Below, in pieces: positions 53,276-61,830 of a stretch of 64,000 bases of DNA. The DNA comes from UBA6663 sp044226485 (GTDB lineage: Bacteria; Chloroflexota; Anaerolineae; Anaerolineales; UBA6663), in contig JBGAGY010000021.1 of the NCBI GenBank assembly GCA_044226485.1, forward strand, positions 3,358 to 67,357, in the 5' to 3' direction. Numbering within the stretch: position 1 is the first letter of the stretch; the number at the start of each line of letters is the position of its first letter. Under the pieces are notes generated by a model. It ran no database searches and was not told where the DNA came from. It was given only the letters and a program-made list of their open reading frames with translations. The position numbers and the translations under genes are program-made.

Positions 53276-53864
53276 GGTTCGGATCTCCCAAAGACGTCGT
53301 TGACGGATGACGATGGACGAATGACGACGGCAGACGAGTTCCACAAACGCGCGCATCATGTTGGACACGCGCGCCATCGCTATTTATCTTTCGTCAAAAG
53401 TCCATGTGTTCCACTGCCCGCCCTTTATCCCTTCGTCACCGAGGGGGTTGTGAGGCAGGCTTCAGGTGGGCGTTGGCCCGTTGGGGGGGAGAGATGGGGG
53501 TGGTGGATCACCCCGGCGGCATCCGCTGAAACGTCGCTTTTCCGTATCTTAGTCGGGTAGTCGAGTAGTCTTGTGGTCAAGAAGTCGACTGATGCCCGAC
53601 TCCCTGACTACTGGACGACCGGACCTCAAGACTAAGGAACGTTAGCACTGCCCTCTGGCAGGAACCGCCACTTCGTCTCCTGAGCTTGCGCTCAGGCCAG
53701 GCGCTAATCTTCCCCAAATGGTCAGCGATCACGACGCTAGGCGCCTCCTTGAACAAGTGGCCAGAGTGTAGCACGGGCTGGCCAAGGAGGGGCTTAGGCG
53801 GAGCGGAACTGACGATCTCGCGCTGTCTGGCCGGGGCGGCGCTGTGCGGCGGAGGTGCTCTATG
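53276..53864. other. Gap upstream of glmS
   Basis: There is no credible gene. Around 53549-53640 lies AGTC-rich imperfectly palindromic sequence (TAGTCGGGTAGTCGAGTAGT and partly complementary CCTGACTACTGG). The glmS promoter should lie in 53280-53450, but I could not fix it. Confidence 0.5.
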
Positions 53865-55382
53865 TCACAGGTATTTTTCGACCGACCACCCGCCATCGCG
53901 CATGGGTTGCGGGGCGCGCTCGGGTGCGGCGGGGTCGAAGCGCAGGCGCGCCTTACCGGTGAGGGCATCGAGCACGTCGCCGAGGCTGTCGACGAGGACC
54001 ACAGGCCGGTCGAGCGTGCGCGCAATGGTCATCGGCGACACATCGTCGAGGCTGATGCCATCCGGGTGATCGAACATGACGCGTGGCAGCGCGACAAACG
54101 CGCCAAGCTCCCGGCCGCTCAACTGGGCCATCACGTCCTCGCCCATCAACAACCCGGCGACCGTGATGGTGTGGCCGAGCCGCTCGTTGACGATCGGCAC
54201 CACCTGCAGTTGCGTCCCAGCGATCGCATCGAACTCGGCAGCGGTCTTGGCGAGCGTCGGCGCGAAGAGGGTCGCCGTGGCGAGAGTGGCGATAGACGAG
54301 GCGTGCAAGGCGAGGAGGGCAGGGCGTGGCAGCGTTTCGCCACTCGCTCCGCGCCCCTCGCTCCCCGAAGCCATCAGACTTCTCAGCTCTCTTTTCACCT
54401 CCCGCCAATCGTCGAGATAGTCGCGGACGAGGCCGAGGCCGTTCTCCTGAAGCTGGAGGTCGTCGTAATAGCTGCGCGCCGGGATGCGCGTGTTCGTCAC
54501 GAGGAACCATTCGTCGGTCGGGTAGGCGAAGCGCACGCCCAGGCTTTCCTGGAACTCGCGCTGCCAGCCGGAAACCGATTTCAACACGGCGCGGGCCTCA
54601 TCCAGCGTGTGCGGCCGGCGCCCGTACCTGTGATGCTTCGTCAGCCCGACCGGCACGATGCTGACGGACTGCACCGCCGGGTAAAGCTCTGCCAGATCTC
54701 GCACCGACTTTTCGAGATAGGGGCCGTCGTTGAGACCGGGCGTCACCACAAGCTGCGTGTGCATCTCGATGCCGCGATCGGCCAGCCAGTTGAGTTGCTC
54801 CAGGATGTCCGGCGCCTTTGGGTTCGCCAGACAGGCGCGGCGGTTTTCGAGATCCGTCGAGTGCACCGAGATGTATAGCGGCGAAAGGTGCTGAGACTCG
54901 ATCCGCTCCCAATCGTGCTCGCTCAGGTTCGTCAGCGTGACGAAGTGGCCGTACAGGAACGAATACCGGTAGTCGTCGTCCTTGATATACAACGTCCGGC
55001 GCATGCGCGGCGCCGTCTGCAGCACGAAACAGAACGGGCACAGGTTGTTGCAGCGGCGGATGTCGATGTCGAAGGTGGGATGCACGAACGTGATCCCGAG
55101 CGGCTGGTTGTCGTCTCGGTGGCCGCTGGCGATTTGCGAGGGGCGATGATCTTCGCCAGCTTGTTCATCGCTCGGCGCTCTTCGATACTCAATCTCTACT
55201 TCGTCTTCCGCCGCATAGAACTGCACGTCGATGACGTCGGTGACCGGCTGGCCGTTGACGGCGAGGACTTCGTCGCCGGGCTGCAGGCCGAGCGCCTCGG
55301 CCAGCGAGCCGGGTTCGATCGATTCGATGATGCCGGCGTGGCGGCGGGGCGCGGTTTCGACGAAGTCGATGGTGGAGGTCAT
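53865..55382 (-). CDS. DUF512 radical-SAM protein with N-terminal PDZ
   Basis: This 505-residue protein has a PDZ-like segment (about residues 15-60: IIESIEPGSLAEALGLQPGD), a radical-SAM cluster motif CNNLCPFCF (Cys-x3-Cys-x2-Cys near residue 110) and the DUF512 C-terminal domain (ALHASSIATLATATLFAPTL, VPIVNERLGHTITVAGLLMG). The family is widespread in Clostridia, cyanobacteria and Chloroflexota, and its reaction is not known. TAGAAT ends 6 nt before the ATG, so the transcript may be leaderless. A Ser/Glu-rich insertion of about 65-95 precedes the radical-SAM core. Confidence 0.9.
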   Translation of the reverse strand: MTSTIDFVETAPRRHAGIIESIEPGSLAEALGLQPGDEVLAVNGQPVTDVIDVQFYAAEDEVEIEYRRAPSDEQAGEDHRPSQIASGHRDDNQPLGITFVHPTFDIDIRRCNNLCPFCFVLQTAPRMRRTLYIKDDDYRYSFLYGHFVTLTNLSEHDWERIESQHLSPLYISVHSTDLENRRACLANPKAPDILEQLNWLADRGIEMHTQLVVTPGLNDGPYLEKSVRDLAELYPAVQSVSIVPVGLTKHHRYGRRPHTLDEARAVLKSVSGWQREFQESLGVRFAYPTDEWFLVTNTRIPARSYYDDLQLQENGLGLVRDYLDDWREVKRELRSLMASGSEGRGASGETLPRPALLALHASSIATLATATLFAPTLAKTAAEFDAIAGTQLQVVPIVNERLGHTITVAGLLMGEDVMAQLSGRELGAFVALPRVMFDHPDGISLDDVSPMTIARTLDRPVVLVDSLGDVLDALTGKARLRFDPAAPERAPQPMRDGGWSVEKYL

Positions 55383-55388
55383 GGCCGT

Positions 55389-55394
55389 ATTCTA
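55389..55394 (-). promoter_or_regulatory. -10 box 6 nt before the DUF512 gene
   Basis: TAGAAT on the minus strand is followed by six bases and the ATG. Confidence 0.4.
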
Positions 55395-55401
55395 CTGGGC
55401 G

Positions 55402-55935
55402 TCATTCTGCTGAGCCGACCGGCGCATACCCGAAGCGTTCAGGATTCCCGGTCAGGTACCCCCAGCCATCGACGGCCGGCGGTTGGCCCAAGCCCTGATT
55501 GAGCAGCGTGGTGATGTTGGTACGGTGCTCGACTCCGTGATTCACAATCTGGATGAACACCGCCAGCGCGTGAAAAGTTGTGAGTTGACCGTTCCAGTTG
55601 CTGCTCACGAGCTGCGCTGGATCGACGGTGCGCGCCGCCTCAATCAAACCCTTACCCACCTCGGCGGCGTATGCCGCCAGAGCGGCCAGGCTCGGCCGAT
55701 CGTCCCAACCGAACGAAGGTTGAGGACGCGTACCGGTCAACTGCCGCAGATACCCGCCCTCGGCGCGGACGATGTGCTCGAGGATCTCGCGCACGGTGCC
55801 GTAAGCCCCGGGAACCGCCGTGTCGAGATCGGCATCGCTGAGTGACTCGCAAGCCCGCAGGACCTGCTGATTGGCCCATTGGTTGTAGCGGAAAAGCTCG
55901 ACAAACGCGGGCTCCGGGTTCTGTTCCATCGGCAT
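55402..55935 (-). CDS. DinB-family protein
   Basis: This 177-residue four-helix DinB/YfiT-type protein begins PEPAFVELFRYNQWANQQVL and carries the metal-ligand histidines in ILEHIVRAEGGYL and VNHGVEHRTNITTLLNQGL. Members are metal-dependent thiol transferases or uncharacterised stress proteins. It lies 19 bp upstream of the DUF512 gene on the same strand and is preceded by a terminator hairpin of the microprotein gene. Confidence 0.88.
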   Translation of the reverse strand: MPMEQNPEPAFVELFRYNQWANQQVLRACESLSDADLDTAVPGAYGTVREILEHIVRAEGGYLRQLTGTRPQPSFGWDDRPSLAALAAYAAEVGKGLIEAARTVDPAQLVSSNWNGQLTTFHALAVFIQIVNHGVEHRTNITTLLNQGLGQPPAVDGWGYLTGNPERFGYAPVGSAE

Positions 55936-55960
55936 CCTTTCTTGAAAGCGTTATTGACAT

Positions 55961-56002
55961 CGGGACACATCGGGAGAAATCGGGTTTCTCCCGATGTGCC
56001 CG
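55961..56002 (-). terminator. Terminator after the microprotein gene
   Basis: Arms of about 18 bp (CGGGACACATCGGGAGAAA and TTTCTCCCGATGTGCCCG, one bulge) flank a 5-nt loop, 10 bp beyond the microprotein stop on the minus strand. Confidence 0.65.
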
Positions 56003-56012
56003 GCATCAGGGC

Positions 56013-56168
56013 TCAGCGCCCGGGCTGACGCATCGGCCGCCGCGGCACGACCGGCGCCCGCACCGGAGTCGGTTTGGGCGGCCGCAGGGGCACTGGCGAC
56101 TGCCGGAACGGCTTGACGCCTGGCCGCGGCTGCTGAGGCGATGGCGGTTGAGACGGTTTGTTTGACAT
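56013..56168 (-). CDS. 51-residue proline-rich microprotein
   Basis: This 51-residue peptide, MSNKPSQPPSPQQPRPGVKP then FRQSPVPLRPPKPTPVRAPV, is about one-third proline and strongly basic, with no cysteines or hydrophobic stretch. GGGAGGT lies 5 nt before the ATG, one of the best ribosome-binding sites in the window, and a terminator hairpin follows the stop, so it is probably a real gene. It may be intrinsically disordered and bind nucleic acid or SH3-like partners. The family is not recognised. Confidence 0.6.
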   Translation of the reverse strand: MSNKPSQPPSPQQPRPGVKPFRQSPVPLRPPKPTPVRAPVVPRRPMRQPGR

Positions 56169-56264
56169 GTGGACCTCCCAGAGTGAATACGATCGCACGT
56201 CCTGTCGCGCGCCTCAGACTGCCGTGTTCGCGGGCCGGCAGGCTTCTTCGAGTCTCGGGAGGAC

Positions 56265-56297
56265 AAAAAAAGCCGTGAGCGCAACCCGCCCACGGCT
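56265..56297 (-). terminator. Intrinsic terminator downstream of cmk
   Basis: On the minus strand, the stem AGCCGTG/CACGGCT with a 13-nt loop ends in a run of seven T. It separates cmk from the microprotein gene. Confidence 0.7.
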
Positions 56298-56358
56298 CCG
56301 TATCGCTATGGCAAGATCGTGTGGATCAACCGCGCGACACCTCGGCTGAGGGCGTCAC

Positions 56359-56404
56359 GCCACACGTCCACCGTGCGCGCTGTGCGCCGGTTTCAACGTG
56401 TGGC
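56359..56404. other. Structured stretch between cmk and the microprotein gene
   Basis: Arms GCCACACGT/ACGTGTGGC enclose a GC-rich inner stem. It may belong to the cmk 3' untranslated region. I see no known RNA family and no ORF. Confidence 0.3.
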
Positions 56405-56546
56405 TGTGTGTCGCGAAGCTTCACCATCGAATAGGACTCTGTGCGATCTCGATTGAGATCGAAAGGGTAGCATGACCCCATCGCAGCGTCAAGCGGGCAA
56501 ATGACGGCCGACGACGGACGAAAGCAAAACGGTTGCCCGTCGTTCG

Positions 56547-57236
56547 TCAATGATCCACAACGATCTGGCTTTCGAGCAGCGCCACTGCCTCGTCGAGCGT
56601 GAGGCCCGAGGTGTCGATCCGGGCCGCATCGTCGGCGGCGCGCAACGGGGCCGTCTGGCGCGACGAGTCGATCCGATCGCGCTCGGCCAAATTGGTCAGG
56701 ATGTCGGCATAGCTGCGGCTTTCGCCGCGCGCGCTGATCTCGTCGTAGCGCCGCTGGGCTCGATGCTCGACCGACGCCGTCAGAAAGATCTTGGCATCCG
56801 CTTCAGGCAGGATCGCGGTGCCCACGTCTCGGCCCACCATGACGACACGGCCGCGCAACCCGACCCGCCGCATGGCTGCCGTGAGGATCGCGCGAACGGC
56901 CGGCACCGCGGCCACCGGCGAGACGTTGTCCTCGACGTCGCGCGATCGCAGCTCGTACGTGATGTCTTCCTCGCCGGCCATCACCGTCGCATCACGGCCG
57001 TCGCGCTCGACATCGGTCGGCGGGCGCACATCGATGTCGGCCTCGCTCGCAAAACGCGCCAGCGCATCCGAATCGGATATCGGGATCCCAGCCCGCAGGA
57101 CCAGAAACGTCAAAGCCCGGTACATCAGGCCGGTGTCGAAGAACAAGTAGCCGAGCCGATCGGCCAGCCGCTTGCCAACGGTCGATTTGCCCGACGCCAC
57201 AGGGCCGTCGATCGCGATGATTCGAGGGAGAGGCAT
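56547..57236 (-). CDS. cmk: Cytidylate kinase
   Basis: This 229-residue kinase transfers phosphate from ATP to CMP/dCMP. The P-loop IAIDGPVASGKSTVGKRLAD is at residues 7-26. The CMP-binding region contains GRDVGTAILPEADAKIFLTA, and the lid is HRAQRRYDEISARGES. The C-terminus LTLDEAVALLESQI is normal for the family. TATAAT ends 6 nt before the ATG, indicating a leaderless transcript. It is flanked by a terminator downstream and the membrane-glycosyltransferase cluster upstream. Confidence 0.96.
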   Translation of the reverse strand: MPLPRIIAIDGPVASGKSTVGKRLADRLGYLFFDTGLMYRALTFLVLRAGIPISDSDALARFASEADIDVRPPTDVERDGRDATVMAGEEDITYELRSRDVEDNVSPVAAVPAVRAILTAAMRRVGLRGRVVMVGRDVGTAILPEADAKIFLTASVEHRAQRRYDEISARGESRSYADILTNLAERDRIDSSRQTAPLRAADDAARIDTSGLTLDEAVALLESQIVVDH

Positions 57237-57242
57237 CTCGGC

Positions 57243-57248
57243 ATTATA
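57243..57248 (-). promoter_or_regulatory. -10 box 6 nt before cmk
   Basis: A perfect TATAAT on the minus strand is followed by GCCGAG and the ATG. The preceding CGC is the same as before the VanW -10 box. Confidence 0.5.
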
Positions 57249-57302
57249 GCGAACAGTCGCAGGCGAAGAGAGAGGTGAGACGAGTCCCTCCCTCTGCCCA
57301 CC

Positions 57303-59078
57303 TCAACGTGAGACCGTCGGTGGGGCCTGGATGTCGTCGCGGAGCCAGAGAATGGTGAGCGTCGGATACTGGATGTCGACGCGACGGAAGAGCAGCCAGT
57401 TGAGTTGCTCGTTCCAGAAGAGCGTGTCGGGGAACCAGACCGGGTCGATCGCGAACGGCGAGCCGACATAGGCCGCCGCCAGCACCGGCGGCGTCGAATC
57501 TGCACTGGCCGACGTAATGACAGCCGAGGCGGCGACATCCGGGCCAAGCGTCGACACGAAGCGCGCCTTCGAGAAATCCCGCAGCGCCCAGGCCAGCGCC
57601 CCGTCCGGCGAAGCCTGCGCGACGACGTCGATCTCGGTGCCCTCGCCGATGGCCTGCTCACCCGACCAGAGCAGCGTCTGACGCAGCCGGGCCAGGTCGG
57701 CGCCCACGGGGTGAGGCCACCACAGCTCGGCGGGGCTACCAGGACGTCCCTGGTTCTGGCTCCAGCCGCCGGCCAGAGTGGCGGCCAACAGCAGAACCGT
57801 AGCCACACCGGCCGTCCCGTGCAGCGCCGCCCGAGCCGACCAGCCGAGCGCGATCAGCGCCACGACAATGGGGATGATGACCAGACCGAATATCGCAAGC
57901 CCAAGCTGGCGCCAGGTGCCGAGCCAGTTCGCAGGCTCCTCGAGCAAAGCCGGGTTGGCGCGCAGCGTCTCAGCGAATTGAGCCAGGTTAAGGATGACAA
58001 AGGCCGTCAGGGCGATCAGCAGACCCGCCAGGATCAGGGGAGTGCCCCACTGGTCGCGCCAATCGAACTCGGCGATGACGCGCCAGAGCGCGTGCGCGGC
58101 CAGCGGCGCGAGAAAGACGATCAGCCAGACAAGGTCGAACTGGCTGCGTCCGCTCGAGGCGATGATCACGGTGCCCGTCACCACGACTGCGCTGGCGGCC
58201 AGCCGATCGACCGGTTCACGCGCGAACGCCGCAGGCAAACTGATGACGCCGGCCACGACGATGAGCGGATCATAGAGCACGGCCAGCCCGATCAGGGCCG
58301 TCAGGGTGCGCCCCGCCGAACTCGGATTGAAGCGCTGAGCAAAGGTCACGAGCGAGCCGGCGGCGGCGCCAAGACCGTCGCGGTTCAGTAGCAGGAACGT
58401 GGCCGTCACCACGAGGCCGGCCAGGACCGCCACGGCGATGAGCCGACCGCGATCGATGATGGCGCTCATGAGAGCATCCCAGGCGCCAGGGATGAGCGGC
58501 ACCGCGAAGGCCAGCGCGATCAGACCGACGAACGCCTCAGGACCCGACGCCAGCGACGCGCCAAATGCGCTTCCCGCGATGACGGCCCAACCCGTGCCGC
58601 CGCGGCCCGAGGCCAGGCGCCAGGCCGCGATGGCGGTCAGCACCACGAAGAAGACCGCCAACAGCGTGCCGTCGGCGCTGCGCGAGGCCGTCAACACGAT
58701 CGACGACACTGTCAGCAGTGCGGCAGTCAGCAACGCGCGTTGCCGGCCGAGCGCCTCACGCGCCAGCCAGGGCATCAAGGTCAACGCCGCGCCGGCCAGC
58801 GCGGGCGCGAGCCGCGGGACGAAATCCATGTTCCCGAAGATGGAGAAGGCCAGGGCGGTCAGCGTCAGATAGGCCGGGCTGGCGGGCAGGGTCGTGCCGG
58901 CCAGCCCCTGGGTGAACCGCCAGACGGTGAGAGCTTCGCGCGCTTCGGCATCGTTCAGCGGATGAGCGCCCAGGTTTGCCAGGCGAGCCGCCAACGCGAG
59001 CGCGAACAACGCCGCGAAGAGCACGGTCTCCAACGATAGGGTGGCCCGCTGTCGGGTCGAGGTCGTGGCAAGAGTCAT
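57303..59078 (-). CDS. GT39-like polytopic membrane protein
   Basis: This 591-residue protein has about twelve helices. The N-terminal loop carries the acidic pair LGAHPLNDAEAREALTVWRF, typical of GT-C family 39/ArnT-like or TIGR03663 transferases that use lipid-linked sugars. A C-terminal extracytoplasmic part includes DPVWFPDTLFWNEQLNWLLF. I start at 59078 rather than 59114, because the longer form would overlap the upstream DUF2298 stop and its extra residues (MSRRDLRYSDDI) look like read-through. It is third in the minus-strand membrane cluster, and the acceptor is unknown. Confidence 0.82.
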   Translation of the reverse strand: MTLATTSTRQRATLSLETVLFAALFALALAARLANLGAHPLNDAEAREALTVWRFTQGLAGTTLPASPAYLTLTALAFSIFGNMDFVPRLAPALAGAALTLMPWLAREALGRQRALLTAALLTVSSIVLTASRSADGTLLAVFFVVLTAIAAWRLASGRGGTGWAVIAGSAFGASLASGPEAFVGLIALAFAVPLIPGAWDALMSAIIDRGRLIAVAVLAGLVVTATFLLLNRDGLGAAAGSLVTFAQRFNPSSAGRTLTALIGLAVLYDPLIVVAGVISLPAAFAREPVDRLAASAVVVTGTVIIASSGRSQFDLVWLIVFLAPLAAHALWRVIAEFDWRDQWGTPLILAGLLIALTAFVILNLAQFAETLRANPALLEEPANWLGTWRQLGLAIFGLVIIPIVVALIALGWSARAALHGTAGVATVLLLAATLAGGWSQNQGRPGSPAELWWPHPVGADLARLRQTLLWSGEQAIGEGTEIDVVAQASPDGALAWALRDFSKARFVSTLGPDVAASAVITSASADSTPPVLAAAYVGSPFAIDPVWFPDTLFWNEQLNWLLFRRVDIQYPTLTILWLRDDIQAPPTVSR

Positions 59079-59100
59079 GATGTCGTCTGAATACCGCAGA

Positions 59101-61719
59101 TCACGGCGCGACAACGTCGGTCGGCGTGCGTCTGTAGATGATGGTCAGACCGCTTTGGAAAACGGGCTGCATGAATTGATCGAACTTACGGATCTGCGGC
59201 GCGCCGATGGTCATCGGCAGGCCGTACTTCTTGTACTCGGCGTTTCCGACGATCACGTACTCGATGCGATACGTGTCCATGATCTGCAGCGCCTCCGCCG
59301 AGTCGCGCGTCGTGTATAGCCGCTCGAGATCGCCGATGCGGTTGCTCACCTGCGCGAAGTAGCGCCCGCGCCATTGGTCCTCGTGGCCGACCCAGCCCAG
59401 CACCGTCGGGAGGCCGGTGGCCATCGAGATCCGGCTTGTGTCGACCTGGTAGGAGTCGCCCGGCGCCTCGGCGATCACCGGACGATCCTTCACGTTGGCG
59501 CGCATCCACTCGATGGCGGCCCAGTCGTCGGGGAACTGCGTTGCCAGGAAGGCAGCGCCATCGAGGTTGAGATCGCGGCCCGTGTCCGTCCCGATCCCGT
59601 AGATCGAGGCCGCCATGCCCGACGTGAAGAGCATGCTCGCCGCCGTTCCGAGGAGGACAAGCCCGCCTGCGACGCCGGCGACGGCTCGCCGCGCGTGGGT
59701 GGCCAGCCACCACAGCCCGAACGTTCCGGCCACGCCCCAGAGCACCCAGGCCTGGTAATAGAACTTGAAGATCGTGTTCATGCGCGAGCCGAAGTTGTCG
59801 CGCAGATACACCCACTCCGGCGCGAGCACGAGCCCGGCCCCCGCAAGCGCAAGGAGCAGCACAAACGGCACGATCGGCGAGCGCAGCGGCTCGGACACGT
59901 CGCGCGCGACGACCTCCGGATCGCGCTGCCGCCACAGACCCACGATGAGGCCGGCTGCGACAGCGACGATGACGGCAGGCAGGATCGACGCGAAGCTGTC
60001 GACCAGCCGACGAGCCAGCATCAACCGCGACGCTTCATCGAGGCTGAGCGGCGCGACGCTGCGCATCACAAAGGCGTTGATCTCGGGGTTGAGGAACGCG
60101 GCGCCGCTCAGGCCCAGCGCGAACACGATCAGCAGGCCGAGCACGCCCAGCCCCGCCCACAACGCCGCGCCGCGATCGAGGATCGCGCGGCCGCGCCACG
60201 CCAACCACCCCACGAACAAGACGAGCGCCAGCAACACATGCGCGAAGAGCACGGCGTGCTGCTGGAATCGCGTCGGATAGATCAGGTTCGGCAACAGGCC
60301 GCCGGCCTGGTTCTGGAACGTGAAGTAGAAGGGCAGATAAAGCAGGACGCCGCCGAGCGCGAGGACGACGGCCCAGACCAACACGCGCAGCCGCAAGGCC
60401 CACACGCCGAGCAAGCCGTGCCGGAGGCCGAGTCCGATCACCAGCGCGCCGACCACGACGAAACCATAGATCGGGAAGTCCCAGGTGTTCATGAACGCCA
60501 GGCCGCCAAGGGCGACGGCGGTCAGGCCGAATCGGACGAGATCGTCGCGCGCGCCATGGCCGAGCGGATCCGTGAACCAGCCAGCGAGCGGCGTGTGAAG
60601 GGCCGTCAGCAACCAGCTCAACGCCAGGCCGAGCGCCAGGAAGACGAAGGGCAGATTGAGGACATGGGGATGCAGGTCCGCCAGGAGAAACGAGAAGACC
60701 GGCACTTCGGTGATCGCCTCGGTCTCGTTGCCCAACAGATCACGATCGTGAACGACGCGAGCGCCGTAGAACCAGTTGCCGAGCGACCAGGTCGTCCGTC
60801 CGGTGTCGACCGGCGGCGTGTTGATCTGCTTGAGGTCCAGCCAGGTGTACAGGTTGATCAGCCCGGCTTTGACGCCCGGCGCCTGCGTCAGGCTGCCGTC
60901 CGTGGTTTGGCCGTAGTCGTAGTACACGGCCGGCACCTCGACGTTGCCCAGCGCGCCGTTGGCATGTGCCAGGCCGAGCGGCCCGTACCAGTTGCCGGCG
61001 ACGACGATGAGCACAGGCGCGAGGAGCGCGGGGGCGAAGAGCGAGGGGCTAAGAGCGGTTGACGCGGCCTCGGAAGGACGATCGTTGCGGCCGACCGACG
61101 CCAGCGACATCAGATTCAACACCACGCCATACGCGCCCGTGCAGGTCAGCGCGAAGACGAGCGAGATCATGAGGTTGAAGGCGACGCTGCTGAGCGTGCC
61201 TGTCACGTTCGCGAGCGCGGCGGTCAGGACGTAGCCGAAGTAGTAGTAGCTGATCGCGTGCCCCGACAACCAGGCGTCGTTGGGCGGGAACGACGGGCTG
61301 CGCAGGATCGCGTTGATGAACATGTACTCCATCGGCTTCTCGGTGCCATAGATCAGCGGGTAGTGCGCGCGCACCCAGGCCCAGGCCGCGAAAGCCACGA
61401 GGAAGAGCAGTTCACTGACGACCACCAGACGGACGTTGCCACGCAGCCAATCCCACAGTTCGCGCAGACCGGGAAGACGCTGCCAGAGCAGGCCGCCCGC
61501 CAGGACGAGGACCGCGGCGGCCACCACGCCGCCGGCATCGTTGCGCAGGAAGCCTAGCGAGCCGAGCAGCCAGAAGAGCCAGCCGATCAGCAGCAGTCCA
61601 AGCGGACGCGCGAGCGTGTAGCCGCGCTCGGGCAAAGCGCCGAAGAGCCGCGCGCCGATCGGCCAGGCGATGGCGCCCGCGACAGTGGCGGCCAGGTACC
61701 AGAGAATGAAATCCAGCAT
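59101..61719 (-). CDS. DUF2298 (Chlor_Arch_YYY) membrane protein
   Basis: This 872-residue protein has about eighteen helices. The defining motif SGHAISYYYFGYVLTAALAN is near residue 160, EKPMEYMFINAILRSPSFPP precedes it, and a soluble C-terminal part (WMRANVKDRPVIAEAPGDSY, GWVGHEDQWRGRYFAQVSNR) resembles the lumenal domains of GT-C oligosaccharyl/mannosyltransferases. The family is known mainly from Chloroflexota and archaea and is probably a polyprenyl-sugar-dependent glycosyltransferase. It lies between a second DUF2298 gene and the GT39-like gene on the same strand. Confidence 0.9.
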   Translation of the reverse strand: MLDFILWYLAATVAGAIAWPIGARLFGALPERGYTLARPLGLLLIGWLFWLLGSLGFLRNDAGGVVAAAVLVLAGGLLWQRLPGLRELWDWLRGNVRLVVVSELLFLVAFAAWAWVRAHYPLIYGTEKPMEYMFINAILRSPSFPPNDAWLSGHAISYYYFGYVLTAALANVTGTLSSVAFNLMISLVFALTCTGAYGVVLNLMSLASVGRNDRPSEAASTALSPSLFAPALLAPVLIVVAGNWYGPLGLAHANGALGNVEVPAVYYDYGQTTDGSLTQAPGVKAGLINLYTWLDLKQINTPPVDTGRTTWSLGNWFYGARVVHDRDLLGNETEAITEVPVFSFLLADLHPHVLNLPFVFLALGLALSWLLTALHTPLAGWFTDPLGHGARDDLVRFGLTAVALGGLAFMNTWDFPIYGFVVVGALVIGLGLRHGLLGVWALRLRVLVWAVVLALGGVLLYLPFYFTFQNQAGGLLPNLIYPTRFQQHAVLFAHVLLALVLFVGWLAWRGRAILDRGAALWAGLGVLGLLIVFALGLSGAAFLNPEINAFVMRSVAPLSLDEASRLMLARRLVDSFASILPAVIVAVAAGLIVGLWRQRDPEVVARDVSEPLRSPIVPFVLLLALAGAGLVLAPEWVYLRDNFGSRMNTIFKFYYQAWVLWGVAGTFGLWWLATHARRAVAGVAGGLVLLGTAASMLFTSGMAASIYGIGTDTGRDLNLDGAAFLATQFPDDWAAIEWMRANVKDRPVIAEAPGDSYQVDTSRISMATGLPTVLGWVGHEDQWRGRYFAQVSNRIGDLERLYTTRDSAEALQIMDTYRIEYVIVGNAEYKKYGLPMTIGAPQIRKFDQFMQPVFQSGLTIIYRRTPTDVVAP

Positions 61720-61830
61720 TGAGTGACTGGGCCATCGCGGGAGCGGGGAGCGCAGAAGCCGGGAACTGACGCTGTCGCGTCATTCCTGTGATCTTCCGCC
61801 CGCCCGATCACCCACTCCGATCGCCCACTC

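Noticed and set aside
53276..53450. glmS ribozyme upstream of glmS
   Set aside because: The conserved ribozyme core could not be found in the leader. The organism type also does not require it.
59374..61062. Long plus-strand ORF (562 codons) opposite the first DUF2298 gene
   Set aside because: Highly charged, Glu/Arg/Gln-rich translation typical of the antisense of a hydrophobic membrane-protein gene.
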